Positions 1 through 5,549 of a stretch of DNA of 5,922 nt are shown one piece after another (within the stretch, counting starts at the first letter, position 1; every line of letters starts with the position of its first letter). The translations under genes and the position numbers were made by a program. Below the pieces are notes generated by a model. It had not been told where the DNA came from. It saw only the letters and a program-made list of their open reading frames with translations, and ran no database searches. The stretch is from NCBI GenBank assembly GCA_900554585.1, contig USHS01000092.1, positions 1 through 5,922 of the forward strand, written 5' to 3'. This stretch comes from an uncultured Collinsella sp. (GTDB lineage Bacteria; Actinomycetota; Coriobacteriia; Coriobacteriales; Coriobacteriaceae).

Positions 1-920
1 GCTATCCCGTGTTGGGCTTCGACCGCAAACCGGTCGGCGACCTGCCGAGCCTGCAGGCCTGCGCCTCGGCCGGTCAGTGTATCATCTCGTCGGCCTACGA
101 CGAGGAGTTTCATGCGCGCGACCTGCTCACCTCGCTCGTGCTGCTCACGCGCCACGATACGGCCCGCCGCACGTCCTACCTGCACGCACGCGACGCCCTG
201 CTGCGCCTGGTGGAGCTTGGCGTGGTTCCTGTTGTCAACGACAACGACACGCTGGCGGCGCTTGTGAGCTGCCTGGTTTCTGCCGATCTGTGCGTGACGC
301 TCTCGGACATCGATGGCCTCTATACCGCCAATCCGCATGAGGATCCCACGGCCGAGTTTGTCCCGGTCGTGCATAAGATCGATGCCAAGATCATCGCCTC
401 GGCGGGCGATTCTTCCACATCGGTGGGCACGGGCGGCATGATTACCAAGATCCGCGCGAGCCGCATTCTGATGACGGCGGGCATTCAGAGCGTGATATGC
501 TCGGGCGAGGAGCCCGATGCGCTCGTGCGCCTCGCTCGCGGCGAGAGTGTGGGCACGCTGTTCGATCCGCCGGCGGAGCGTCTGGACATTGCGCCCCGCA
601 AGCTGTGGATCGCGCTGGGAGACAAGGCGCATGGCTCGGTGACGGTCGATGACGGCGCCGCGAAGGCGCTGGTCAGCCGTGGCTCGTCCTTGCTCGCGGT
701 GGGTATTCGCGAGGTCGATGGCACGTTTGGCGAGGGCGATGTGCTTGACGTTTGCGACCCGAGCGGCATGGTTGTCGCGCGTGGTATTGCCGAGGCCGAT
801 TCGGACGTGCTGGAGCTTGCAGCAGGACGTCGCCAGGACCAGATTGCCGGCAACCGCCTGCTGGCAGACCTGGCCGAGAAGCCCGCGATCCATCGAGATA
901 ATCTGATCGTCTTCGCCTAA
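1..920 (+). CDS. proB: Glutamate 5-kinase, 5'-truncated by the window edge; internal in-frame gap
   Basis: ProB phosphorylates L-glutamate with ATP to gamma-glutamyl phosphate, the first and normally feedback-controlled step of proline synthesis, in the cytoplasm. The frame is open from base 3, so the start lies upstream; about 60 N-terminal residues, including the first nucleotide/substrate loop, are outside the window. Visible marks of the amino-acid kinase fold are GVVPVVNDNDT (bases 219-251), LSDIDGLYTANP (about 300-335) and the ATP-binding GTGGMITK (428-451). From about base 595 a C-terminal PUA domain follows (VTVDDGAAKALVSRGSSLL, then the usual ending AIHRDNLIVFA). Compared with E. coli ProB as I recall it, about 13 residues are missing around NDND, where the family has two motifs, N-E-N-D and G-D-N-D (see findings). 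The frame is otherwise intact. Identity is very secure; full activity is doubtful. Confidence 0.95.
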   Translation, partial: YPVLGFDRKPVGDLPSLQACASAGQCIISSAYDEEFHARDLLTSLVLLTRHDTARRTSYLHARDALLRLVELGVVPVVNDNDTLAALVSCLVSADLCVTLSDIDGLYTANPHEDPTAEFVPVVHKIDAKIIASAGDSSTSVGTGGMITKIRASRILMTAGIQSVICSGEEPDALVRLARGESVGTLFDPPAERLDIAPRKLWIALGDKAHGSVTVDDGAAKALVSRGSSLLAVGIREVDGTFGEGDVLDVCDPSGMVVARGIAEADSDVLELAAGRRQDQIAGNRLLADLAEKPAIHRDNLIVFA

Positions 921-1063
921 CGGGTCGACGCTGCGCGCCGCCCAGAGCGACAATTTGTCATTCAAAAGGTGAGGCATGACCATCAGGTCTTCGCCTAACC
1001 AATTGACGCTGCAAACGCCCCTAAGCGGCAATCTGGCGTTCAATCGTCGGGCATGACCAAAAG
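909..1063. repeat. Two-copy imperfect tandem repeat, 78-nt unit, beginning inside the proB stop region
   Basis: Copy 1 (909-986) and copy 2 (987-1063) both begin with GTCTTCGCCTAAC, which in copy 1 encodes the last residues and stop of ProB. They also share GACGCTGC, a CAAT/TTCAA stretch and GGCATGACCA near the end. By hand alignment about 56 of 78 positions match, with one 1-nt gap. Each copy closes with a small GACC-N4-GGTC dyad; in copy 2 it is TGACC-AAAA-GGTCA (1054-1067). The simplest reading is an old tandem duplication of the proB tail plus 3' flank. Conserved RNA structure in the proB 3' UTR is an alternative. There is no third copy. Confidence 0.75.
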
Positions 1064-1110
1064 GTCAATGGCCTCCTCTTTCACGTCACCTTGCTCGCTT
1101 AGGGGCGTTT
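1013..1110. repeat. 15-bp perfect inverted repeat with 68-nt interior; possible proB terminator
   Basis: AAACGCCCCTAAGCG at 1013-1027 is exactly complementary to CGCTTAGGGGCGTTT at 1096-1110, and the right arm ends in TTTT (1108-1111). GCA (1028-1030) can add pairs with TGC (1092-1094) after a one-base bulge. The position between convergent genes fits a long-loop terminator for proB on the + strand. The loop is far longer than in ordinary intrinsic terminators and the T-run is short. A small palindromic, MITE-like element of 98 bp is an alternative reading. Confidence 0.5.
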
Positions 1111-1143
1111 TCGCTTCCCGACCTCTACCTGCGGCATTGTCGT

Positions 1144-1178
1144 TGCCGGCACTTGGGGACGTTCCTTTTGTGCCGGCA
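1144..1178. repeat. REP-like palindrome with GGGGACGTTCC loop
   Basis: TGCCGGCAC (1144-1152) and GTGCCGGCA (1170-1178) form a 9-bp perfect inverted repeat around the loop TTGGGGACGTTCCTTTT. A second loop-like string, GGTGGGGGCACTCCTTTG, follows at once at 1179-1196, up to the end of the hydrolase gene. The hairpin lies just downstream of the hydrolase stop on the - strand, but no T-run follows it there, so it is not a standard intrinsic terminator. The loop shares GGGGAC and CCTTT with the hairpins at 4031-4069 and 4741-4781 (read on the - strand). Confidence 0.65.
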
Positions 1179-1196
1179 GGTGGGGGCACTCCTTTG

Positions 1197-2615
1197 TTAG
1201 AAGATCTGGCGCAGGTCTCCGCGGTTGAGGGCTTCGTCGAAGAGGTGCTTGAAAACCACGCTGCCGTGCAGGCCATCGTGCTCAAACTCGTTGGTCACCC
1301 AGGCGTGCGAGTTGCCAATGCGGCTGAGCGTGTCGAGCTGCAGGCTCGAATCGACGTACATGTCGTCGAAGTACACCGCAGCCTGGAGTGGTACTTCGTT
1401 GCAGGCCAGGCGCTGCGGGTCGTAGATCTTGTCCCAGCTGGTGTCTTCCATCAGCAGATCCATGGCGAGCTTGAAGGGCTTGAGCTCGGGCATCTGCTCA
1501 AACATCCACGGGAACATAGCCTCACCGGTAAACATGAGCGGGCGCGCGAGCGTGTCGAACTCGGCGCGATGGGCCTTTTCCTCGGCTGCAGCCCAGTGAA
1601 TGGGCATGGTGTCGCCGTCGGCGTAGATGAACTCCTGCAGCGTCCAGTACAGCGGATTCGTGCGTGTGTTGGTGCGCTCGAAGGCGCGCATCAAAAAGCT
1701 GTCGGATACCGAGGAACCGCAGCTCAACGTACCGTCGCCATCAACAAACGCGTGGTCGATAATCCAGTGCATGCGCTCAAAGCTCGGCTTCATGCCAAAG
1801 TCGCTGCCCATGAGCTGCAGGCGTTCGACCGTCATCGGCGAGCCGTCGGGCAACGCGGGCTTTTGCTCCTCGATGGCATCTGCCAGGGCCGCCACGCGTT
1901 CGACGTCGGCGGGGTAGCGGTCATAATACTGCTGGGTCTTGGCCGCCATGCGCGGGAAGGTGTGCGCGTAGACCTCGCTGGCGCTCGCCGGCACGTGCGG
2001 AATGCCACCACAGGTAAAGCTTGCCGCCACGCCCTCGGGGAAGAGCGACAGATAGCTCAACGTCAAAAACCCGCCGTAGCTCTGGCCGAGCGTGACCCAG
2101 GGCTTGCCGCCAAAGCCCACCAGGCGCAGGTACTCAAAATCGCGCACGATGGAGCTGGCGAGGTGACGCTTGAGGAAGTCCGCCTGCGAGCGTGCGGCAT
2201 CGGAGCCGGCTGCCGTCGCGCACTCGCCCAGTGCGGCAATCGTGCGCCCGTCTACACAACTGCTACGCCCGGTACCGCGCTGGTCGGGCAGGACGACGCG
2301 AAAGTGCTTGACGGCCTCCTCAATCCAGCCATCGCTTGTGGGCGACAGCGGACGCGGGCTCTCGCCGCCGGGGCCGCCCTGCAAAAAGAGCAACAGCGGC
2401 AGGTCGTCGTTGATACGGTCGGGCGCGCAAACCACGCGGTAGAAGAGTTTGATGCTCTCGGGCGCGCCGGCGATGGGCGCCGGCATGGCGCCGCGGCGCA
2501 TGGTGCTGCCGACGGCCAGGAGCATCGGCTCCAGGCCGCGCCAGTCGAGAGGGACATCGATGCTGTGGTCCTCGACATACAGGCCGGGGACGTGGTACGA
2601 AGTGATGAGCGCCAT
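1197..2615 (-). CDS. Proline-iminopeptidase-like alpha/beta hydrolase (peptidase S33 family)
   Basis: A 472-residue cytoplasmic serine peptidase of the alpha/beta-hydrolase fold; no signal peptide or membrane segment is seen. Family members remove N-terminal proline, or sometimes other residues, from small peptides. The motifs are QGGPGG (residues 79-84, equivalent to the oxyanion HGGPG with Gln for His), DQRGTGRS (111-118), nucleophile elbow GQSYGG (177-182, Ser179), a likely acid in DDMYVD (Asp418 or Asp422) and a late His in EFEHDGLHG (His446, or less likely His450). The middle, roughly residues 205-390, would be the cap domain. The frame stays open upstream to 2801, but that start would run into proA. 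I chose ATG at 2615 because a GGAAG site sits 6 nt upstream and a good -10 box (TAGAAT) lies inside the longer version. It is convergent with proB and divergent from proA. Substrate is inferred from family and neighbours; a different aminopeptidase or esterase activity is possible. Confidence 0.88.
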   Translation of the reverse strand: MALITSYHVPGLYVEDHSIDVPLDWRGLEPMLLAVGSTMRRGAMPAPIAGAPESIKLFYRVVCAPDRINDDLPLLLFLQGGPGGESPRPLSPTSDGWIEEAVKHFRVVLPDQRGTGRSSCVDGRTIAALGECATAAGSDAARSQADFLKRHLASSIVRDFEYLRLVGFGGKPWVTLGQSYGGFLTLSYLSLFPEGVAASFTCGGIPHVPASASEVYAHTFPRMAAKTQQYYDRYPADVERVAALADAIEEQKPALPDGSPMTVERLQLMGSDFGMKPSFERMHWIIDHAFVDGDGTLSCGSSVSDSFLMRAFERTNTRTNPLYWTLQEFIYADGDTMPIHWAAAEEKAHRAEFDTLARPLMFTGEAMFPWMFEQMPELKPFKLAMDLLMEDTSWDKIYDPQRLACNEVPLQAAVYFDDMYVDSSLQLDTLSRIGNSHAWVTNEFEHDGLHGSVVFKHLFDEALNRGDLRQIF

Positions 2616-2653
2616 GTAATGCTTCCATTCGTTGTGGTGTTTCGGGTTGACCA

Positions 2654-2684
2654 ATTCTACCGCCGTCGGCGAGGATGCGTGCAA
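2654..2684 (-). promoter_or_regulatory. Candidate promoter of the hydrolase gene
   Basis: Read on the - strand, TAGAAT (2659-2654) matches the TATAAT -10 box at five of six positions. TTGCAC (2684-2679) lies 19 nt upstream as a weak -35. Transcription would start near 2647, giving a leader of about 30 nt before ATG 2615. This placement argues against the longer reading frame that starts at 2801. Confidence 0.45.
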
Positions 2685-2690
2685 ATCGGC

Positions 2691-2722
2691 TACCATGGTT
2701 GGCAAACATCTAAGAGAAAGGG
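2691..2722 (+). promoter_or_regulatory. Candidate -10 box and ribosome binding site of proA
   Basis: TACCAT (2691-2696) is a possible -10 element with no convincing -35 at 16-18 nt. GAAAGGG (2716-2722) is a Shine-Dalgarno-like site 6 nt before ATG 2729 and supports that start. The divergent hydrolase promoter lies about 30 nt away, so the two genes share one 113-nt control region. The -10 call is weak; the ribosome binding site is better supported. Confidence 0.35.
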
Positions 2723-2728
2723 CCGTCC

Positions 2729-4015
2729 ATGTCGGTCGATATAGCCACGTATGTCCACGATCTTGCCGTCGAGGCCAAGGCCGCTTCTGCCGCGCTTGCA
2801 ACTGCGAGCGATGCCCAGCGCCAGGAGGCCGTGCGCGCCATGGCCGCGGCGCTGCGCGATGGTGTCGATTGCATCATTGCCGCCAACGAGCTCGATATGT
2901 CTGCCGCGCGCGATGCGGGCACCTCGGCGGGGCTCCTCGACCGCCTGCTGCTGACGCCCGAGCGCGTTGAGGGCATGGCAGCCGGCCTGGAGAAGCTCGC
3001 TGAGTTGCCCGATCCCGTCGGCCGCGTGCTCGATCACCGCGTGCTTGCAAGCGGTGTGGACCTGACCCGCGTGAGTGTGCCGCTGGGCCTGGTCGCCATG
3101 GTCTACGAGGCCCGCCCCAACGTGACGGCCGATGCCGCTGGCATCTGCGTTCGCACCGGCAACGCCTGCATTTTGCGCGGCGGTTCGCTGGCGTATCACT
3201 CGTGCGCCATGATCGCCGAGCTGCTGGCCGATGCGCTCGAGGCCAAGGGCTTCCCGCGTGAGGCCGTGTCGATGATCGAGTCCACCGACCGCGAGGCCAC
3301 TGGCGAGCTCATGAAGCTCCGCGGTATCGTCGATGTGCTCATTCCGCGCGGCGGTGCAGGGCTGATCCAGCGCTGCGTGCGCGAGTCGCTCGTGCCGGTG
3401 ATCGAGACGGGTACGGGCAACTGCCACATCTACGTGCATGAATCCGCCGACTTTGATAAGGCACTCAACATTATCGTTAATGCCAAGACCCAGCGCGTAG
3501 GCGTGTGCAATGCCGCCGAGTCGCTGCTGGTCGACCGTGCCGTGGCAGATTCGTTTTTGCCTGCGGTCGTGGCCGTGCTGCATGACCACGGCGTGTTCAT
3601 TCACGGCGACGAGGCAACCTGCGCCGCATGCGCCGATGCCGGGCTTGCCGAGGGTGATGACTACGTCGCCGCGACTGAGGAGGACTGGGGTCGCGAGTAC
3701 CTGGCTCTCGAGATGAGCGTGAAGGTCGTGGCAAACGAGGACGAGGCCATCGCACACATCAACCGCTACGGCACCATGCATTCCGAGGCCATCATCGCCG
3801 AGGACGAGGATGCCTGCGAGCGCTTCCTGGATGCGGTCGACGCCTCGGCCGTGTACGCCAACGCCAGCACGCGCTTCACCGACGGCGGCGAGTTTGGCCT
3901 GGGCGCCGAGATCGGCATCTCGACCCAAAAGCTCCACGCCCGCGGCCCCTTTGCCGCCGAGGCCCTCACCACCTACAAATATAAGCTCCGCGGCACCGGC
4001 CAGGTCCGCCCCTAA
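2729..4015 (+). CDS. proA: Glutamate-5-semialdehyde dehydrogenase (gamma-glutamyl phosphate reductase)
   Basis: ProA reduces gamma-glutamyl phosphate with NADPH to glutamate-5-semialdehyde, which cyclises to pyrroline-5-carboxylate, the second step of proline synthesis. At 428 residues the protein is complete and of normal length for the family. Landmarks are VYEARPNVTADAAG (residues 125-138), IPRGGAGLI (205-213), ETGTGNCHIYV (226-236), the catalytic-cysteine motif VGVCNAAESLLVD (Cys260) and the C-terminal LGAEIGISTQKLHARGP. It belongs to the aldehyde dehydrogenase superfamily. In many bacteria it lies directly behind proB and works with it in a complex. Here a peptidase gene on the opposite strand separates the two, so proA needs its own promoter (2616-2728). 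The 3' end is convergent with the HD-domain gene and followed by a hairpin at 4031. Confidence 0.97.
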   Translation: MSVDIATYVHDLAVEAKAASAALATASDAQRQEAVRAMAAALRDGVDCIIAANELDMSAARDAGTSAGLLDRLLLTPERVEGMAAGLEKLAELPDPVGRVLDHRVLASGVDLTRVSVPLGLVAMVYEARPNVTADAAGICVRTGNACILRGGSLAYHSCAMIAELLADALEAKGFPREAVSMIESTDREATGELMKLRGIVDVLIPRGGAGLIQRCVRESLVPVIETGTGNCHIYVHESADFDKALNIIVNAKTQRVGVCNAAESLLVDRAVADSFLPAVVAVLHDHGVFIHGDEATCAACADAGLAEGDDYVAATEEDWGREYLALEMSVKVVANEDEAIAHINRYGTMHSEAIIAEDEDACERFLDAVDASAVYANASTRFTDGGEFGLGAEIGISTQKLHARGPFAAEALTTYKYKLRGTGQVRP

Positions 4016-4029
4016 ACCTCTCGCAAACG

Positions 4030-4069
4030 AAAAACCACCACAAAGGTGCCTGTCCCCTTCGTGGTGGTT
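4030..4069. terminator. Hairpin between convergent genes; terminator mainly for the HD gene (copy A)
   Basis: AACCACCAC (4033-4041) pairs with GTGGTGGTT (4061-4069). After one A/C mismatch, AAG (4043-4045) pairs with CTT (4057-4059). On the - strand the stem is followed by TTTTT (4034-4030), making a good intrinsic terminator for the HD gene ending at 4087. On the + strand the stem is followed by ATA, so termination of proA here would be weak. The loop holds GTGCCTGTCCC. The sequence differs from copy B at a single base over 39 nt. Confidence 0.75.
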
Positions 4070-4086
4070 ATAGGTGGCGTGGGCGG

Positions 4087-4686
4087 TTAGGCCTGGAAGG
4101 TGTCGCGATCGGGCGCGAAGGATTGCATGGCCGCGATGGTACGGTCGAAGAGCTCGGGGAGCTCCCAGCCCAGCATCTTGGCGCCCTGCGTAATCACGTC
4201 GCGCGAGCAGCCGGCGGCAAAGCGCTTGTCCTTGAACTTTTTCTTGAGCGACTTGGTCGTAAAGTCCATGACGCTCTTACTCGGACGCATGATTACGGCA
4301 GCACCGATCAGACCGGTGAGCTCGTCGCAGGCAAACAGGATCTTTTCCATCTGCAGCTCGGGCTTGGGTAGCGAGGTGTTGAAATCGGACGTGTGCGTCT
4401 GGATGGCGCGAATGAGCTCGGGCGATGCGCCCTCGCCCTCGAGGATCTCGGCCGCATAGATGGTGTGGTTCATGGGGTCGTCCTCATGTTCCTCCCAATC
4501 CAGGTCGTGTAGCAGGCCGACGATGCCCCAAAACTCCTCGTTCTCGGGGTCGAACTCGCGCGCAAAGTAGCGCATGGTGCCCTCGACCGTTTCGCCGTGA
4601 GTGATGTGGAACGGGTCTTTGTTGTGCTCGTTGAGCAATTCGAACGCACGGTCGCGGGTGATTCCGGCGGAAAGCAGCTCTGCCAT
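4087..4686 (-). CDS. HD-domain protein, predicted metal-dependent phosphohydrolase
   Basis: A 199-residue soluble protein with the HD superfamily metal-binding pattern: His30 in HITHGE, His60-Asp61 in LLHDLDWEEHEDDP, His98 in IQTHTSD and Asp121 in ACDELTGLI. In this superfamily such residues bind divalent metal and hydrolyse phosphate esters, often of nucleotides, but nothing here tells which substrate. The C-terminal part, residues 135-199, contains a basic KSLKKKFKDKR stretch. The start is supported by AAGGAG (4697-4692) five nt before the ATG. It lies downstream of the CarD-like gene in the same direction but is cut off from it by the hairpin at 4741-4781, so it is probably transcribed alone. 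Family assignment is secure; the biological role is not known. Confidence 0.85.
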   Translation of the reverse strand: MAELLSAGITRDRAFELLNEHNKDPFHITHGETVEGTMRYFAREFDPENEEFWGIVGLLHDLDWEEHEDDPMNHTIYAAEILEGEGASPELIRAIQTHTSDFNTSLPKPELQMEKILFACDELTGLIGAAVIMRPSKSVMDFTTKSLKKKFKDKRFAAGCSRDVITQGAKMLGWELPELFDRTIAAMQSFAPDRDTFQA

Positions 4687-4724
4687 AAAGACTCCTTGTG
4701 CTCGTGGGTATCGCTAATGATTGA

Positions 4725-4753
4725 ATACTACTAGAACAAGAAAACCACCACAA
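4725..4753 (-). promoter_or_regulatory. Candidate promoter of the HD gene, overlapping the upstream terminator
   Basis: On the - strand, TAGTAT (4730-4725) is a four-of-six -10 box. TTGTGG (4753-4748), exactly 17 nt upstream, would be its -35 and lies in one arm of the hairpin at 4741-4781. A rival pair is TTGTTC (4739-4734) with TAGCGA (4716-4711), also 17 nt apart. A promoter is expected here because the preceding hairpin should stop transcription from the CarD-like gene. Confidence 0.3.
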
Positions 4754-4781
4754 AGGTGCCTGTCCCCTTTGTGGTGGTTTT
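4741..4781. terminator. Intrinsic terminator of the CarD-like gene (copy B)
   Basis: AAAACCACCACAAAG (4741-4755) and CTTTGTGGTGGTTTT (4767-4781) form a perfect 15-bp stem around the 11-nt loop GTGCCTGTCCC. On the - strand it starts 7 nt after the CarD-like stop codon and ends in TTTTCTT, so it should terminate that gene. The + strand side also ends in TTTTT, so it can work in both directions. It repeats copy A at 4031-4069 in the same orientation, 710 nt away. Confidence 0.85.
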
Positions 4782-4788
4782 TGGCAGG

Positions 4789-5274
4789 TTAGTTGAGGGC
4801 GGCTTGGGCCAGGAGTGCTTCGGCGGCCTCTTCGGTGACGCCCAGGGCCACGGCGAACTCCTCGATGGAGCGGCGCTTGGCTTCCTTGAGTACGCGCATG
4901 TAATAAGAGCTGGGCTTTTTATCTGCTTCCTCGGCCTGGCGGATACGGTGCATCATGGTTTTTGCCACGCGGACCGTCTCGGGCGCGCCTAGCTTGAGCT
5001 GCTGCTTAAAGTGCGTCTCCTCAAGCGAGCTGTTGCGCTCGGTAAAGGTGTCGCACTCCAGCTCATCGTAGTGGCTCAGCAGGTGCTCGGCATCTTGCTG
5101 GGAGATGGCGGCATGCAGACGGTCGGCCTGCGCCACGGGGTACATGAGAATCGTCTGCGCATGTCCCTGCTTGGTCTCGAGCAACAACATGGGCTGCGGC
5201 GTGTCGTCCCTAAAGCCGACGACGGTGCAGACTCCCTGACCCGGATGAATGACGTGTTGACCGATTGAGAACAT
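4789..5274 (-). CDS. CarD-family transcriptional regulator (RNA polymerase beta-subunit binder)
   Basis: A 161-residue protein starting FSIGQHVIHPGQGVCTV, the recognisable beginning of the CarD/CdnL/TRCF RNA-polymerase-interacting domain (about residues 1-55). A helical C-terminal part follows, with GAPETVRVAKTMMHRI and KEAKRRSIEEFAVALGV (about 75-155). Family members bind the polymerase beta subunit and stabilise open promoter complexes; many act on rRNA and other housekeeping promoters. In Mycobacterium CarD a tryptophan (Trp85) wedges into the -10 upstream edge. Here there is no tryptophan at all, and alignment by eye puts Ser82 (NSSLEE) at that place. The start is supported by GGAGG (5283-5279) four nt before ATG. 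It is divergent from argS across a long AT-rich gap and ends in the hairpin at 4741-4781. It may be a paralogue beside a canonical CarD elsewhere, which cannot be seen here. Confidence 0.85.
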   Translation of the reverse strand: MFSIGQHVIHPGQGVCTVVGFRDDTPQPMLLLETKQGHAQTILMYPVAQADRLHAAISQQDAEHLLSHYDELECDTFTERNSSLEETHFKQQLKLGAPETVRVAKTMMHRIRQAEEADKKPSSYYMRVLKEAKRRSIEEFAVALGVTEEAAEALLAQAALN

Positions 5275-5302
5275 GCTACCTCCAACTTATACGAATTTGC
5301 GT

Positions 5303-5332
5303 ATGTTAAGAATACCACGCTGACGTGCGCAA
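5303..5332 (-). promoter_or_regulatory. Candidate promoter of the CarD-like gene
   Basis: On the - strand TTGCGC (5332-5327) and TAACAT (5308-5303) are spaced by 18 nt, giving a leader of about 20 nt before ATG 5274. The -10 box falls in the right arm of the imperfect dyad at 5286-5310, where a repressor or the gene's own product could act. Both boxes are only partial matches to consensus. Confidence 0.3.
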
Positions 5333-5520
5333 ACCATTACTTTATGCAGGAAAAGCACACAACTCCGATAGGTTAGAGTATTCGATAAATAGAACGGCTT
5401 ATTCATACGTTCATGCATTTCCAGAACGTGTATAAACTGCAGGCAAACCGCCAACTTTGTACAGCAGCGCAAGAGCGGTAGTCATTTTTGTGCATATGCA
5501 ATATCTATTAGCTTTACCCT

Positions 5521-5549
5521 GCGACAGTAGTTACCGCTTGTGATAGAGT
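5521..5549 (+). promoter_or_regulatory. Candidate promoter of argS
   Basis: GCGACA (5521-5526) and TAGAGT (5544-5549) each match four of six consensus positions and are 17 nt apart. The predicted start is near 5556, leaving a leader of about 60 nt with a small ACTC...GAGT stem enclosing GGC-TTTT-GCC. TATAAA at 5431-5436 is an alternative that would make a leader of about 175 nt. Confidence 0.35.

Noticed and set aside
976..1056. 26-codon mini-frame with an AGGTGA site before ATG 976, whose stop overlaps ATG 1053 as ATGA
   Set aside because: It lies wholly in the tandem repeat downstream of proB and no real gene follows on the + strand to be controlled. It is probably accidental, though a ribosome profile would settle it.
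921..1196. Tandem riboswitch, suggested by two structured repeat units
   Set aside because: The units lie downstream of both adjacent convergent genes, with no gene following on either strand to regulate, and they match no riboswitch consensus known to me.
1053..2744. 563-codon + strand open frame
   Set aside because: It runs antisense through the hydrolase gene, whose protein has clear S33 catalytic motifs. Its product has no recognisable domain; long shadow frames are common in GC-rich DNA.
2616..2801. 62-residue N-terminal extension of the hydrolase
   Set aside because: It would overlap the start of proA and contain the hydrolase's own likely -10 box. The extension looks like non-coding translation, and a ribosome binding site precedes ATG 2615.
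2690..3937. 415-codon - strand open frame
   Set aside because: It is fully antisense to proA, which is unmistakable. The translation is His/Gly/Ala-rich with no family features.
5287..5472. 61-codon - strand frame in the carD-argS gap
   Set aside because: It has a TTG start with no ribosome binding site, no recognisable features, and overlaps the likely promoter of the CarD-like gene.
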